In this document: positions 17,885 through 27,438 of the stretch, piece by piece
How positions within the stretch are numbered: the stretch's first letter is position 1
How the letters are laid out: each line of letters begins with the position of its first letter
Assembly (NCBI RefSeq): GCF_014652635.1
Contig: NZ_BMZE01000001.1
Location: 363,293 to 427,292 of the forward strand
DNA from: Devosia pacifica
Lineage (GTDB): Bacteria > Pseudomonadota > Alphaproteobacteria > Rhizobiales > Devosiaceae
DNA length: 64,000 nt
Direction of reading: 5' to 3'
Translations under genes and position numbers: made by a program
The notes under the pieces: generated by a model
What the model was told of the DNA's origin: nothing
Databases searched by the model: none
The model's input: the letters and a program-made list of their open reading frames with translations, nothing else

Positions 17885-18157
17885 CTAGGCGGCAGCAGCA
17901 CCGGCCAGCAAGAGTACCGTGCCAACTGCCACGACCAATCCGATATAGATGGCAAATCCGTTGAATTCGCGTGGGTGAAGGTTCTTCCTCTTAGGCTCCT
18001 CTGCCTGCCTCACCTGCGCCGAAGTTGGCGGATTGCCGGATGCTTCAGCGTCCGTGCCGAGCGGCACTGTTGCCGGATCCGCAGCCTCGACCTTGTCACC
18101 GGTCTTGCCAGAGTCGATGTCGTGGCGGAGCTTATCCACGTTACTAGCTGGTGCCAT
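17885..18157 (-). CDS. small single-pass membrane protein
   Basis: A 90-residue hypothetical protein. The N-terminal two thirds is polar (KLRHDIDSGKTGDKV, PLGTDAEASGNPPT) and the C terminus is one hydrophobic helix (FAIYIGLVVAVGTVLLLAGA). The start at 18157 follows AAGGGA; a longer frame to 18235 lacks such a site. It is divergent from the sensor kinase gene across a 150-base gap and could share a regulatory region with it. I do not recognise a named family. Confidence 0.7.
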   Translation of the reverse strand: MAPASNVDKLRHDIDSGKTGDKVEAADPATVPLGTDAEASGNPPTSAQVRQAEEPKRKNLHPREFNGFAIYIGLVVAVGTVLLLAGAAAA

Positions 18158-18310
18158 GATGCATTCCCTTCTTTGCAGCGTACCTCCAACTGAACGGGCA
18201 AGCGCCGGGGACGATCCAGACAGCGCATTCATCAAGTACTGCCCAATACTTTAAAGATGTGGGCAAGCCCTTGTTAATGTGGCATTCAATGCCAGGGGCG
18301 AGGGACAAAC

Positions 18311-20491
18311 GTGACGACTTTTGCGCAAACCGGCTCAGTGCAGCAACGTGCGCGTGTTCGCACGGCGCCTTTTGTCCTGCTTTCCGCATTACTTGTGGCA
18401 ACGCTGCTTGCTACCGGCGCCATTGTTTACCTCGCAGTTATGCAGCCCTGGCTCGGCCTCAAACTTCTACTCGCAGATGACACTGTCCGGATTTCCTCGT
18501 TGCAGCGTCAGGATTTGCCGCCAATCGAAAGCGGGTACAGCGTTCTGTCGCTTGAGGGGGCAAACGGTTCGGTATTCGCTCTCTCCCCTGAAGACATGGT
18601 GGAAGAGCCAGACACGCTTGAGAGCTATGAGGCGATCAACAGTTTCCTGGCGCGCCAGCAGCAACTGCACGATATCCTCTCGACGACCCCGGTTCGCCTG
18701 ACCATCGAAGACAGCCAAGGCGAGCGTTCGCAGGTGTCCGTGTCTCCGCAGCCGTCTAGACCGCTTCTGTCTTTGCCTGTCGAATTCTGGATACAACTCT
18801 TCGTCGGTATTGGCGGCGTTCTTGTCGGCGGCTTGGTCTGGTCGTTAAGACGCACAGAGCCTAGCGCGTTTTTCTTCTTCGTCTCTGGTGCCGGGCTGAT
18901 GATCTCGGCCGGCGCCGCAGCAATTTACAGCACCCGCGAGCTTGCGCTCGACGCAACATTGCTGCGCACGCTGTCTGCTTTCAACTACCTCGGCACGCAT
19001 GCCTTCGGCGCGGCTCTTATCTCCCTCCTGCTGGTTTACCCGCACCGGATCGCAAGCCTCGGCGTGATTGCTGCGGTATGGGGTGCCACAGCGGTATTTG
19101 CCACAGCACACCTCGCGCAACTTCTGCCCTCACAGACTCTGGGCTCTTACGGCCCGATGACTGTGATGTTCTTCATTATTGGCGTGCTTGTGGCGGTCCA
19201 GATCTACCGCTCCCGGCGGGACCCTTTGGCCCGTGCGGCATTGGGGTGGTTCGGGCTGTCGATACTGTGTGGCACCAGCGTGTTCATCTTCGCCATTGCC
19301 GCGCCGCTGCTTACCGGCAGTGAGCCCCAGGTCTCTCAGGCCTACGCGTTCGGCATTATTCTGGTGATCTACGCGGGTCTGGCACTCGGCGTCGCACGAT
19401 ACCGATTGTTTGATCTGGACGTCTGGGCCTTTCGCCTGGGGTCGTACCTGCTTGGCGCACTTTTGCTCGTCGTCTTCGATGCCTTTCTCATCTATGCAGT
19501 AGCGATCGAGCGGGTGCCTGCGTTCGGTCTATCACTCTTGATCGTCGCTCTCGTTTACCTGCCGCTGCGCAGCGCGGTTGGAGATCGACTTCTGGCGCGA
19601 CCTGAACTCGGTCAGCACCGCTTCAAGCAGATCGTTGATATTGCCTTGGCGCAAACGCTGGAGCAACAGCGCGAGAGCTGGCATCGATTGCTCGACCAGA
19701 CTTTTGCACCTCTTGCCATCGAGCCCGCTACGGGCGCTAAGCACACGACGCTCGTCGAGGATGGACTTGGGATGATGATACCGGGTCCGCCACCCCTGCC
19801 CGATCTGCATATGAGATTCGCACGTGGCGGCCGGCGCCTGTTCTCCCGTCGGGACGTGGAGCAAGGCGAGGAAATCGTCGCGCTAATGTCGCATGCGATC
19901 GAGAGCCGCTACGCACACGAAGCAGGGGTTCGAGAGGAACGCACCCGCATTGCTCAGGACCTGCACGACAATATCGGCGCGCAATTGCTTCGAACGCTTC
20001 ACGCCCCCGATACGGAACGCAAGAATGCTCTGGTGGGCGAAACACTCAGCGACCTTCGAGATATCATCAGCAATGCGCGCGACGGCGGCATCGATCTCGA
20101 GGAGCTCTTGGCCGAGTTGCGCTACGAAACAGAGGAGCGGGTCAGCCTCGCCGAGATGCACCTGAATTGGAGCGCCCGCGGAGCCGACGATGTCATTGTC
20201 GGGGCCCGGGTGGCACATACGCTTCGCTCTATCGTGCGCGAAGCTGCCAGCAATGCAATCCGTCACGCTGGCGGGGAAACCTTCAAGGTTGCCGTGCAAG
20301 TGGATCGGGGCACCATCGCGCTGAGCATAGCCGATGACGGACAAGGTTTCGATGCAACGCTCATGGCGCCAGGTAATGGCCTTGGCAACATGCGCGCGCG
20401 GCTATTGTCGCACGATGGCACTTTGTCGATTTCCGGCCAGGACGGCGTGAGCATTGAAGCCAGGCTACCGATTTCGGACAGCGAAAGCTGA
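18311..20491 (+). CDS. multi-TM sensor histidine kinase (NarX/DesK-like core)
   Basis: A 726-residue inner-membrane kinase. One helix at about 21-43, an extracytoplasmic region to about 155, then eight or nine more helices to about 420. The cytoplasmic part has DLHDNIGAQLL with the phospho-acceptor H552, an N-box near N648, and ATPase boxes DDGQGF (675-680) and NGLGNM (689-694), as in HisKA_3-type kinases. The start is GTG at 18311 with GAGGGA upstream. It shares one base with its response regulator gene. The extracytoplasmic stretch looks PDZ-like, but this is uncertain. Signal unknown. Confidence 0.88.
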   Translation: MTTFAQTGSVQQRARVRTAPFVLLSALLVATLLATGAIVYLAVMQPWLGLKLLLADDTVRISSLQRQDLPPIESGYSVLSLEGANGSVFALSPEDMVEEPDTLESYEAINSFLARQQQLHDILSTTPVRLTIEDSQGERSQVSVSPQPSRPLLSLPVEFWIQLFVGIGGVLVGGLVWSLRRTEPSAFFFFVSGAGLMISAGAAAIYSTRELALDATLLRTLSAFNYLGTHAFGAALISLLLVYPHRIASLGVIAAVWGATAVFATAHLAQLLPSQTLGSYGPMTVMFFIIGVLVAVQIYRSRRDPLARAALGWFGLSILCGTSVFIFAIAAPLLTGSEPQVSQAYAFGIILVIYAGLALGVARYRLFDLDVWAFRLGSYLLGALLLVVFDAFLIYAVAIERVPAFGLSLLIVALVYLPLRSAVGDRLLARPELGQHRFKQIVDIALAQTLEQQRESWHRLLDQTFAPLAIEPATGAKHTTLVEDGLGMMIPGPPPLPDLHMRFARGGRRLFSRRDVEQGEEIVALMSHAIESRYAHEAGVREERTRIAQDLHDNIGAQLLRTLHAPDTERKNALVGETLSDLRDIISNARDGGIDLEELLAELRYETEERVSLAEMHLNWSARGADDVIVGARVAHTLRSIVREAASNAIRHAGGETFKVAVQVDRGTIALSIADDGQGFDATLMAPGNGLGNMRARLLSHDGTLSISGQDGVSIEARLPISDSES

Positions 20492-21126
20492 TGAGCGGCG
20501 CGATTCTCATTGTCGAAGATCTGGCGGAAGCGCGGGACTGGCTTGCGGGCGTCGTCGCCGAAGCTTTTCCGAAGATCCAGATTTTGGCCGCGCCGAGTGT
20601 TGCCGCAGCCTTCGCGGCTCTCGATGAGATGCAGTTCGACATGGCCCTGGTCGATCTCGGATTGCCGGATGGCTCCGGATTGGATGTTATCCGCAAGATC
20701 CGCCAGCAGTTCCCGGAAACGACCTGCATCGTCAGCACCGTGTTGGGGGATGACGCTCATCTCGTCTCGGCTCTGTCTGCTGGTGCCGAGGGCTATGTTC
20801 TCAAGGGTCAGCCTGCGCCCCTGCTCAAGCGTCAACTGCTGCAGATCAAGCAGGGCATACCCGCCTTATCGCCCGCCATCGCCCGCCGCATCATGGAACA
20901 CTTCAAGCGAACCGGTCCGGTGGCCGAGGTTAGCGAGGTGTTAACGCCACGTGAAAATGAGGTGCTGGCCCTGATCGCAAAGGGGCTGAGGAACGCGGAC
21001 GCTGCGGTCGCGCTCGGAATGTCTGAAGCCACTGTCGCCACACATATAAAGAGCATTTACCGCAAGCTCGGCATCTCATCGCGCGCAGAGGCCGCACTGC
21101 ATGCGACGAGGCTGGGCCTCACCTGA
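20491..21126 (+). CDS. LuxR/NarL-family response regulator
   Basis: A 211-residue two-domain regulator. Receiver domain: acidic pair in VEDL at the N terminus, phosphorylation site D55 in ALVDLGLPDGSG, and lysine in VLKGQP. C-terminal helix-turn-helix of LuxR type from about residue 145 (LTPRENEVLALIAKG, ATVATHIKSIYRKLGIS). Translation is coupled to the kinase by a TGATG overlap, so this is its cognate partner and a DNA-binding transcription factor. Targets are not evident from the window. Confidence 0.92.
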   Translation: MSGAILIVEDLAEARDWLAGVVAEAFPKIQILAAPSVAAAFAALDEMQFDMALVDLGLPDGSGLDVIRKIRQQFPETTCIVSTVLGDDAHLVSALSAGAEGYVLKGQPAPLLKRQLLQIKQGIPALSPAIARRIMEHFKRTGPVAEVSEVLTPRENEVLALIAKGLRNADAAVALGMSEATVATHIKSIYRKLGISSRAEAALHATRLGLT

Positions 21127-21186
21127 AAGTTCGCTTCCGCGTGACACTTGGCCGGCGTATAATTGGTTCCGCCAAGGGAGGAAACC

Positions 21187-21597
21187 ATGACCAGTCGCCT
21201 CAACCCCTATATCAATTTCCGCGGCCAAGCCCGTGAAGCAATGACGTTTTATCATTCTGTCTTCGGCGGCCAGCTCAACATGAACACGTTTGGCGAGTTC
21301 GAGATGGCACAACAGCCCGACGAAGCCGACCTGATCATGCATGCCCAGCTCGATGGCGAGAACGGCATGACCCTGATGGGCTCCGACACCCCCGCATCGA
21401 TACCGCTAAACCCCGGATCCACAATTTCGATTTCGCTGAGCGGTGATGATGAAAGTGCTCTTCGCGGGTATTGGGAGAAACTCAGCGAGGGCGGCAACAT
21501 CGCGATGCCGCTGGAAAAGGCGCCATGGGGCGACTCATTCGGCATGGTCCGTGACAGATACGGCATCAACTGGATGGTCAATATCGCCGGCAGCTGA
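21187..21597 (+). CDS. VOC family protein (PhnB-like)
   Basis: A 136-residue glyoxalase-fold protein: INFRGQAREAMTFYHSVFGG at the start, MTLMGSD in the middle, and WGDSFGMVRDRYGINWMVN at the end, all typical of the PhnB/YjdN branch. These small dimers bind varied ligands; no reaction can be assigned. The start at 21187 follows AGGGAGG. It stands alone after the two-component pair. A 9-base-pair inverted repeat (21582-21606) overlaps its stop codon. Confidence 0.88.
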   Translation: MTSRLNPYINFRGQAREAMTFYHSVFGGQLNMNTFGEFEMAQQPDEADLIMHAQLDGENGMTLMGSDTPASIPLNPGSTISISLSGDDESALRGYWEKLSEGGNIAMPLEKAPWGDSFGMVRDRYGINWMVNIAGS

Positions 21598-21732
21598 CCG
21601 GCGATAACTCAAACTTGACCGCTGCCACGGCAACGACCCCGTGGGCTTTGGCTTGTGATCTTGTGCGGGCAGTCGTGCCCGGCAAGCGAGCGGCTTCCGC
21701 TCCCCGCCAACCCCAAAGACGGGAGATCTACC

Positions 21733-22962
21733 GTGCAAATTTCCACTCGAGCCATTGCTGGCGCCCTTCTCACTGCGACCATTCTCACGCCGCATGCGTT
21801 CGCGCAGTCCAGCAACGAATCGGTTGTGACGCAACCGCCCAACGCTCCAAGCCAGGAGCCCGCTTTCGAAAATCAGACGCGCGCGCCACAACCGGACGAG
21901 ACAGTCGAAGTTTCAACGGAAACGGTCGTGGAAGGTCTGCCGCAGCTATGGTCGATGGAGTTCCTCCCCAACGGCAGCATGCTGGTCGCCGCCAAGCAGG
22001 GCGCGATGCACATCATAACGCCGGAAGGCGAGGTCGGTCCGGAGATCTCCGGAGTGCCGGAAGTCATGAGCCAGGGCCAAGGTGGCCTGCTGGATATCGC
22101 GCTGGCGCCGGATTTCGAAGAATCGAACCAGATCTTTTTCTCCTTTGCTGAACCTCGCGGCGATGGCAACGGCACCTCAGTGGCATCCGCCACGCTGCAG
22201 CGTTCCGAAGATGGCGCAGCCAGCCTTGAGGATGTGTCGGTGATTTTTCAGCAGATGCCTAGCTATGACGGCGATATGCACTTCGGCTCACGGCTGGTGT
22301 TCTCCCCTGAAGGCGAGCTTTACGTGACGGTCGGCGAGCGCTCCGACACACCAATCCGGGATCATGCGCAGGATCTGACCCAGGGTCAGGGGAAAATTTT
22401 CCGCATCACGCCAGAAGGCGAGCCGGCAGAGGGCAATCCCTATACCGATCATGCTGCCATTCAGGGCGAGATCTTCACCTGGGGACACCGCAATCTGCAA
22501 TCAGCCGCTCTGGATGGCGAAGGCAATCTCTGGACAGTTGAGCACGGACCGCGAGGCGGTGACGAGCTTAATCAGCCGCAGTCGGGACGTAACTACGGCT
22601 GGCCGGTTATAACCTATGGTATATCTTACGACGGGACACCGGTCGGAAACGGACGAACAGCCCAGGAAGGCCTTGAACAGCCTGTCTATTACTGGGACCC
22701 GGTTATCGCACCGTCGGGCATGGCATGGTACGAGGGCGACGAATTCCCCGAATGGGAAGATAGCTTCCTTATTGGCGGTCTCGTCACCCAAGGCATTGTC
22801 GTCGTAGAAATTGAGGATGGCCGCGTGGCCACTGAAAGCCGGGTACCCCTCGAAGCCCGCGTACGCGACGTTCGCGTAGGCCCTGACGGCGCCGTCTACG
22901 CCGTGACGGAGGATCGTGATAGCGGAACTTCGTCAATCTTGCGGCTCACCAACGCAAGCTAA
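21733..22962 (+). CDS. PQQ-dependent sugar dehydrogenase-like (aldose sugar dehydrogenase, YliI type)
   Basis: A 409-residue periplasmic beta-propeller protein. A signal peptide ends near HAFAQ (residue 25). Family blocks include LWSMEFLPNGSMLVAAKQG, GQGGLLDIALAPDF, EHGPRGGDELN and NYGWPVITYG, matching soluble PQQ-dependent glucose/sorbosone dehydrogenases. It would oxidise an aldose or similar compound in the periplasm using PQQ; no PQQ synthesis genes are in the window. The start is GTG at 21733 with GGGAG upstream, since the signal peptide begins there. Confidence 0.88.
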   Translation: MQISTRAIAGALLTATILTPHAFAQSSNESVVTQPPNAPSQEPAFENQTRAPQPDETVEVSTETVVEGLPQLWSMEFLPNGSMLVAAKQGAMHIITPEGEVGPEISGVPEVMSQGQGGLLDIALAPDFEESNQIFFSFAEPRGDGNGTSVASATLQRSEDGAASLEDVSVIFQQMPSYDGDMHFGSRLVFSPEGELYVTVGERSDTPIRDHAQDLTQGQGKIFRITPEGEPAEGNPYTDHAAIQGEIFTWGHRNLQSAALDGEGNLWTVEHGPRGGDELNQPQSGRNYGWPVITYGISYDGTPVGNGRTAQEGLEQPVYYWDPVIAPSGMAWYEGDEFPEWEDSFLIGGLVTQGIVVVEIEDGRVATESRVPLEARVRDVRVGPDGAVYAVTEDRDSGTSSILRLTNAS

Positions 22963-22965
22963 GCT

Positions 22966-24213
22966 TCACGCTGGGTCGGCAGCTTGTTCTCGCCGGCTCA
23001 GCCATTTCTTTGCCCCCTCGCCTGCCGCGCGCCCCGTAGCCAGGCAGGCCGTCAGCAAATAGCCCCCGGTCGGCGCCTCCCAATCCAGCATTTCTCCAGC
23101 AACGAATACGCCAGGAAGCCGCTTGAGCATGTAGTCGTTGTCGACCTCGCTCCAGGCAACGCCTCCCGCTGATGAGATTGCCTCCTCTATGGATCGTATA
23201 CCAGTGACCTTTAGGGGCAGCGCTTTGATCAAGTGCGCCAAGCCGGCGTTTTCTTCGGCGCTGAGAGGAGACGCGAACTCGCGCAGCAATCCGATCTTGA
23301 CTGCGTCGAGACCCGCACCTTTCCGTAAACGATTTGAGAGCGAGTTCTTGTGCGGCTGGCGAGATATCTGCCGACTGATCTCTTCAACCGTCCTGTCCGG
23401 CGCAAGATCGAGTGGCCATGTCGCCGAACCCTCAGCCTCAACTTGCTCGCGAAGCGCCCGTGAATGCGCGTAGACCAACCCGCCTTCGATTCCATTTTGC
23501 GAGATTACGAACTCCCCGGAACTGGTCCCGACGCTGCTGGTGGCCGTAACCGCCTTAACCGGTGTACCAGAAAATCGCTCACGGAAGATATCGCTCCACA
23601 CCACCTCGAAACCACTATTGGCAGGTCGAAACGGTGCGACGGTGACCCCCTCTCTTGCCATCCAAGGTACCCAGCTCGCGTCAGATCCCAACCGCGGCCA
23701 GCTTGCACCACCCATGGCGAGAATAACCGCAGCAAACACGTAAGTGCGCTCACCATCCGGTGTCTGGAAAAGCCATCGATCCTCGTTGCGCTCAATAAGC
23801 CGATGACGGGTCGCGAACGTAACGCCCCGGTCTGAAAGCTGACCTAACCATGCGCGCAATAGCGGAGATGCCTTCATCCCTTTCGGAAACAGCCGACCTG
23901 AACTTCCGATAAAAGTCTCCACTCCAAGCGTCTGGCACCAATTGCGAATCCCTTGTACCGAATATCCATCGAGAGCAGCTTCAAGTCTGCCGGCCGCGCC
24001 TGAATAGGCGTGGCGCCAGGTCGTTTGCAAATCTCTATGAGTCAGGTTGAGCCCCGACTTTCCAGCCATCAGAAACTTGCGCCCGACAGTTGGCATGGCA
24101 TCGAAAACGGTGACCCGTAAGCCGGCAGCCGCCAAAATGTCTGCCGCCATCAGACCGGCAGGACCACCACCAACAACGCCAACTGTCTTGCTCACAACCG
24201 CCTCTTTGATCAT
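22966..24213 (-). CDS. TIGR03862-type flavoprotein (HI0933-like NAD(P)/FAD oxidoreductase)
   Basis: A 415-residue flavoprotein. GGGPAGLMAA near the N terminus is the FAD-binding loop, GRKFLMAGKSGLNLTH is diagnostic of the HI0933/TIGR03862 group, and GGVAWSEVDNDYMLKRLPGVFVAGEMLDW...GGYLL marks the C-terminal FAD contact. Members of this group are poorly characterised. The start is uncertain: ATG at 24213 has GAGGGG close upstream, but GTG at 24195 and ATG at 24243 are possible. Its stop lies 3 bases from that of the sugar dehydrogenase gene on the other strand. Confidence 0.85.
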   Translation of the reverse strand: MIKEAVVSKTVGVVGGGPAGLMAADILAAAGLRVTVFDAMPTVGRKFLMAGKSGLNLTHRDLQTTWRHAYSGAAGRLEAALDGYSVQGIRNWCQTLGVETFIGSSGRLFPKGMKASPLLRAWLGQLSDRGVTFATRHRLIERNEDRWLFQTPDGERTYVFAAVILAMGGASWPRLGSDASWVPWMAREGVTVAPFRPANSGFEVVWSDIFRERFSGTPVKAVTATSSVGTSSGEFVISQNGIEGGLVYAHSRALREQVEAEGSATWPLDLAPDRTVEEISRQISRQPHKNSLSNRLRKGAGLDAVKIGLLREFASPLSAEENAGLAHLIKALPLKVTGIRSIEEAISSAGGVAWSEVDNDYMLKRLPGVFVAGEMLDWEAPTGGYLLTACLATGRAAGEGAKKWLSRREQAADPA

Positions 24214-24350
24214 ACGCCCCTCATGCCGGTTCAACATGCGCACTGCAAGGCGGCCGTTGTTCGCGGATCACAATCTCATCGGCACTGGCACAGCGTTACC
24301 ACTGATTAACTATATGCCCGCACCCTGAGTGGGTCTCGGCCCGCATTTGG

Positions 24351-24536
24351 ATGACAAGACCTATGGAAACCGAAATCAAGAAACGCGCTTATGAACTCTG
24401 GGAAGCTGATGGCCGCCCTGAAGGCAGCGACCAGATCTACTGGTTCAAGGCTGTAGCGGAATTGGCAAGCACCATTCCGGCGCCGGCCAAGCCCGCTCGC
24501 AAGCGCACCACGCGTACCCGCAAGAAAGCTGCCTGA
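24351..24536 (+). CDS. DUF2934 domain-containing small protein
   Basis: A 61-residue protein. RAYELWEADGRPEGSDQIYWFKA is the DUF2934 core, and a strongly basic tail (KPARKRTTRTRKKAA) follows. Function unknown; a nucleic-acid role is suggested only by charge. The start may be 24351 or the ATG four codons on. It precedes the nucleosidase gene by 15 bases, so cotranscription is likely. Confidence 0.8.
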   Translation: MTRPMETEIKKRAYELWEADGRPEGSDQIYWFKAVAELASTIPAPAKPARKRTTRTRKKAA

Positions 24537-24551
24537 GGGCACACACCGCAG

Positions 24552-25157
24552 ATGGCGATCCTGTATGCCATGGCTGCGGAGGCAGAGTACGGCTCCTGTC
24601 TCCGCAGTCGTATTTCTCCGCTGTACATCGGGGTTGGTCCGGTGGAAGCGGCAATCGCGCTCACCCGCGCACTCAGTATGGCAGAAGCCGCCGGCGCCTT
24701 GCCTGAGCTGGTGGTCTCTCTGGGATCGGCGGGATCTCGCCGCTTGGCGCAAGGCGACGTCTATGTTGCGAGCTCGGTGAGTTATCGGGATATGGATGCC
24801 ACGGCGCTCGGCTTCGAGCTGGGGGTAACGCCGTTTCTCGATCTGCCTCCCATCATCGAGCTACCGCTTACTGTGCCCGGTGTTTCAACAGCTTCGCTCT
24901 CGACCGGCGCCAACGTCGTCTCTGGTGGACGATACGCGTCGATCGAAGCCGATATGGTGGATATGGAGACCTTCGCCGTGGTGCGCGCATGTGACAGCTT
25001 CGGCGTGCCGGTTATCGCTGTACGCGGTATTTCCGATGGCGCAGAGGAGTTGCATCAATACGAAGATTGGACGCGCTACCTTCATGTGGTCGACGAGCGC
25101 TTGGCGAACGTGGTTGACCGGATTGAAGAGGCTTACAAAGAGGGCCGACTGCCCTAG
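24552..25157 (+). CDS. 5'-methylthioadenosine/S-adenosylhomocysteine nucleosidase-like
   Basis: A 201-residue phosphorylase-superfamily protein. LYIGVGPVEAAIALTRAL, LVVSLGSAGS, VDMETFAVVRAC and AVRGISDGAEE correspond to the nucleoside-binding and catalytic segments of MTA/SAH nucleosidases, with an Asp near the C-terminal ISDG as general acid. It would cleave the glycosidic bond to recycle MTA or SAH. It is shorter than the E. coli enzyme (about 230) and lacks some of its N terminus, so the exact substrate is less sure. Its end overlaps the convergent gene by 4 bases. Confidence 0.8.
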   Translation: MAILYAMAAEAEYGSCLRSRISPLYIGVGPVEAAIALTRALSMAEAAGALPELVVSLGSAGSRRLAQGDVYVASSVSYRDMDATALGFELGVTPFLDLPPIIELPLTVPGVSTASLSTGANVVSGGRYASIEADMVDMETFAVVRACDSFGVPVIAVRGISDGAEELHQYEDWTRYLHVVDERLANVVDRIEEAYKEGRLP

Positions 25158-25507
25158 TCTTCCCGCGCTTTCTCTGTCGGCGGCGGACGAGTTGCGTCCG
25201 GATCACGGCGCCGCGACCGGCGCCACAGCGTGAGGCGTCTCTGACCCCGCACAAGCCCCCAGTTAACGGACGGCTGAAGAAATGGCAGATCGACCGCCAA
25301 CAAGAGCAGTCCCAGCGGAAGCATCCACACGCCGAGTACTGGCAGAAAACTCAGCATCCCGCCGACCACCAGCAGGATCCCCAACGGTATCCTGATAAGC
25401 CGCGCCCCAGGCTGACGCAGGAAAATCAGAACCCGCGCCGCGATCGGGACTTGCCGTTCAATTCGCAGAAACTGCCGCCTAAGGCGCCAGGCGTTCTTTT
25501 CGCTCAT
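25154..25507 (-). CDS. two-helix membrane protein
   Basis: A 117-residue hypothetical protein. A basic amphipathic N terminus (WRLRRQFLRIERQVP) leads to two close hydrophobic helices (LIRIPLGILLVVGGMLSFLP, VLGVWMLPLGLLLLAVDLPF), and the tail is highly basic (RRLTLWRRSRRRD). The start at 25507 (MSEKNAW) is preferred over 25525. Such proteins occur widely in alphaproteobacteria, but I cannot name a function. The family's usual annotation is simply hypothetical or transmembrane protein. Confidence 0.7.
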   Translation of the reverse strand: MSEKNAWRLRRQFLRIERQVPIAARVLIFLRQPGARLIRIPLGILLVVGGMLSFLPVLGVWMLPLGLLLLAVDLPFLQPSVNWGLVRGQRRLTLWRRSRRRDPDATRPPPTEKARED

Positions 25508-25596
25508 AGTCCACCGGTCATCCACGTCCGATCATATGGCGCTTCGATGTGACCGGACCAAGACCAACAGCCTTGGAAACAACAATTTTAACGGTG

Positions 25597-25914
25597 CTAG
25601 TGCCGTGTGACCTCGCTGAGAGCGGCTGCAATGTGCTCCCACTCCTGCGATACGCTTGCAGTTGCCCGACGCTTGCCGGCGCGACGATACCAATAATCGG
25701 CATTGCCCATGTCTGCCTCGATCCAGTGAAGCAAAGCATGCACCCAGTCGAAGGCCTGGATCCCCTCCATAGACTGGCAGATGATGTGAGCCTGTTCCCA
25801 TTCCGGGCCAACCTTCAACTCGCCCTTTTTAACCCACCACAGCGCCTGCAGCGGCTTTGTCATATCCTTGGGCGGTTCAGACCAATCGAGGGTCGAGAAA
25901 ACGTCTTGGCTCAT
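25597..25914 (-). CDS. hypothetical protein
   Basis: A 105-residue soluble protein rich in tryptophan (LDWSEPPKDM, LQALWWVKKGEL, HALLHWIEADMGNADYWYRRAG). The conserved-looking pattern suggests a real family, but I do not recognise it. The start at 25914 has AGGA five bases upstream. It lies 37 bases after gatA on the same strand, so it may be the last gene of the gatC-GNAT-gatA unit. Confidence 0.65.
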   Translation of the reverse strand: MSQDVFSTLDWSEPPKDMTKPLQALWWVKKGELKVGPEWEQAHIICQSMEGIQAFDWVHALLHWIEADMGNADYWYRRAGKRRATASVSQEWEHIAAALSEVTRH

Positions 25915-25951
25915 CATTCCTACCAGGCTTGAAAGCGGATTCGCGGTGCAT

Positions 25952-27436
25952 CTACCACCACTGCTTGGGGGCAAATTCGATACCGGCGCTGCGCTCGATC
26001 ACGCGACCAGCGGCGAACAAGGTCTCTTCATCGAAGGGTTTGCCGATGAGCTGCAAGCCCAGCGGCAGCCCTGCCCCGTCCTTGCCAGCCGGAACCGCGA
26101 TGCCGGGAAGCCCCGCCATATTGACGGTCACCGTGAAAATGTCATTGAGGTACATCTTCACTGGATCGGCCTTCATCGCCTCATCGCCGATGCCGAAGGC
26201 AGCGGACGGTGTTGCCGGCGTTAGGATAGCATCGACGCCATCGGCAAAAACCGTTTCGAAGTCGCGCTTTATCAACGTACGGACCTTCTGCGCACGCACA
26301 TAGTACGCGTCGTAATAGCCCGCCGAGAGCACGTAGGTGCCGATCATCACGCGGCGCTTTACCTCGCGGCCAAAGCCCTCAGCCCGGCTGAGCTCGTACA
26401 TGTCCGTGATGTCCTTGCCACTCACGCGGAGCCCGTACTTCACCCCGTCATAACGGGCGAGATTCGAGGAGGCTTCGGCTGGTGCCACGATATAATACGC
26501 GGGCAGAGCGTATTTGGTATGCGGCAGACTGATGGACCGCACAGTCGCGCCCTCGGCCTCGAGCCATTCCACACCCCGGCGCCATAGCGCCTCGATTTCC
26601 GCCGGCATTCCGTCCAGGCGGTACTCGTCGGGCACGCCGATCGTCAGCCCCTTTACCCCACGTTCCACTGCCGCCGCAAAGTCTGGCACCGCCAAATCAA
26701 CGCTGGTCGAATCCTTGGCGTCGAACCCGGACATCGATCCCAGCATGATGGCCGCGTCTTCAACGGTGCGGGCAATCGGGCCGGCTTGATCAAGCGACGA
26801 CGCAAAGGCAACGACGCCCCAGCGCGAACACCGGCCATAGGTTGGCTTGATACCAACCGTACCAGTGAGGGCCGCAGGTTGGCGTATCGATCCACCCGTG
26901 TCGGTCGCGGTCGCAGCAGAGCATAGCCACGCCGAAACGGCGGATGCCGAGCCGCCGGATGAGCCGCCGGGCACAAGATTGGCGTTCGAATTCTCTGCAC
27001 GCCACGGATTGACCACCGGCCCGTAGTAAGATGTTTCGTTGGACGAGCCCATTGCGAACTCGTCCATGTTGAGCTTGCCGAGCATCACCGCACCGTCGCG
27101 CCAGAGATTGGCGGTGACCGTCGATTCGTACTCAGGCTGAAAGCGATCGAGAATGTGGCTTGCCGCCTGCGTATGCACACCCTTGGTCGCAAACAGGTCC
27201 TTGATTCCAAGCGGAACCCCTTCGAGCGCGCCAGCATTGCCGGCCGATAGTCGCTCATCGCTTTGCTTGGCCATATCGATCGCCTTTTCGGCGGTGATGT
27301 CGACATAGGCATTGAGAGCGGGATTGGCTGCCTCGATAGCCTCAAGGTATGCTGACGTGAGCTCCTGCGACGTGAACTGCTTGTCCTTGAGGCCCTGTCG
27401 GGCTTTGGCGAGAGTGAGTTTGGTCAGTTCGCTCAA
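25952..27436 (-). CDS. gatA: Asp-tRNA(Asn)/Glu-tRNA(Gln) amidotransferase subunit A
   Basis: A 494-residue amidase-signature enzyme. The Ser-cisSer-Lys triad is in place: K79 in PLGIKDLF, S159 in PGGSSGGS, S183 in TGGSIRQPA. GatA releases ammonia from glutamine for the GatB site, converting mischarged Glu-tRNA(Gln) or Asp-tRNA(Asn). Length is normal. It starts 2 bases after the GNAT gene. gatB is not in the window, so it is presumably elsewhere, as in many alphaproteobacteria. Confidence 0.96.
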   Translation of the reverse strand: MSELTKLTLAKARQGLKDKQFTSQELTSAYLEAIEAANPALNAYVDITAEKAIDMAKQSDERLSAGNAGALEGVPLGIKDLFATKGVHTQAASHILDRFQPEYESTVTANLWRDGAVMLGKLNMDEFAMGSSNETSYYGPVVNPWRAENSNANLVPGGSSGGSASAVSAWLCSAATATDTGGSIRQPAALTGTVGIKPTYGRCSRWGVVAFASSLDQAGPIARTVEDAAIMLGSMSGFDAKDSTSVDLAVPDFAAAVERGVKGLTIGVPDEYRLDGMPAEIEALWRRGVEWLEAEGATVRSISLPHTKYALPAYYIVAPAEASSNLARYDGVKYGLRVSGKDITDMYELSRAEGFGREVKRRVMIGTYVLSAGYYDAYYVRAQKVRTLIKRDFETVFADGVDAILTPATPSAAFGIGDEAMKADPVKMYLNDIFTVTVNMAGLPGIAVPAGKDGAGLPLGLQLIGKPFDEETLFAAGRVIERSAGIEFAPKQWW

Positions 27437-27438
27437 GG

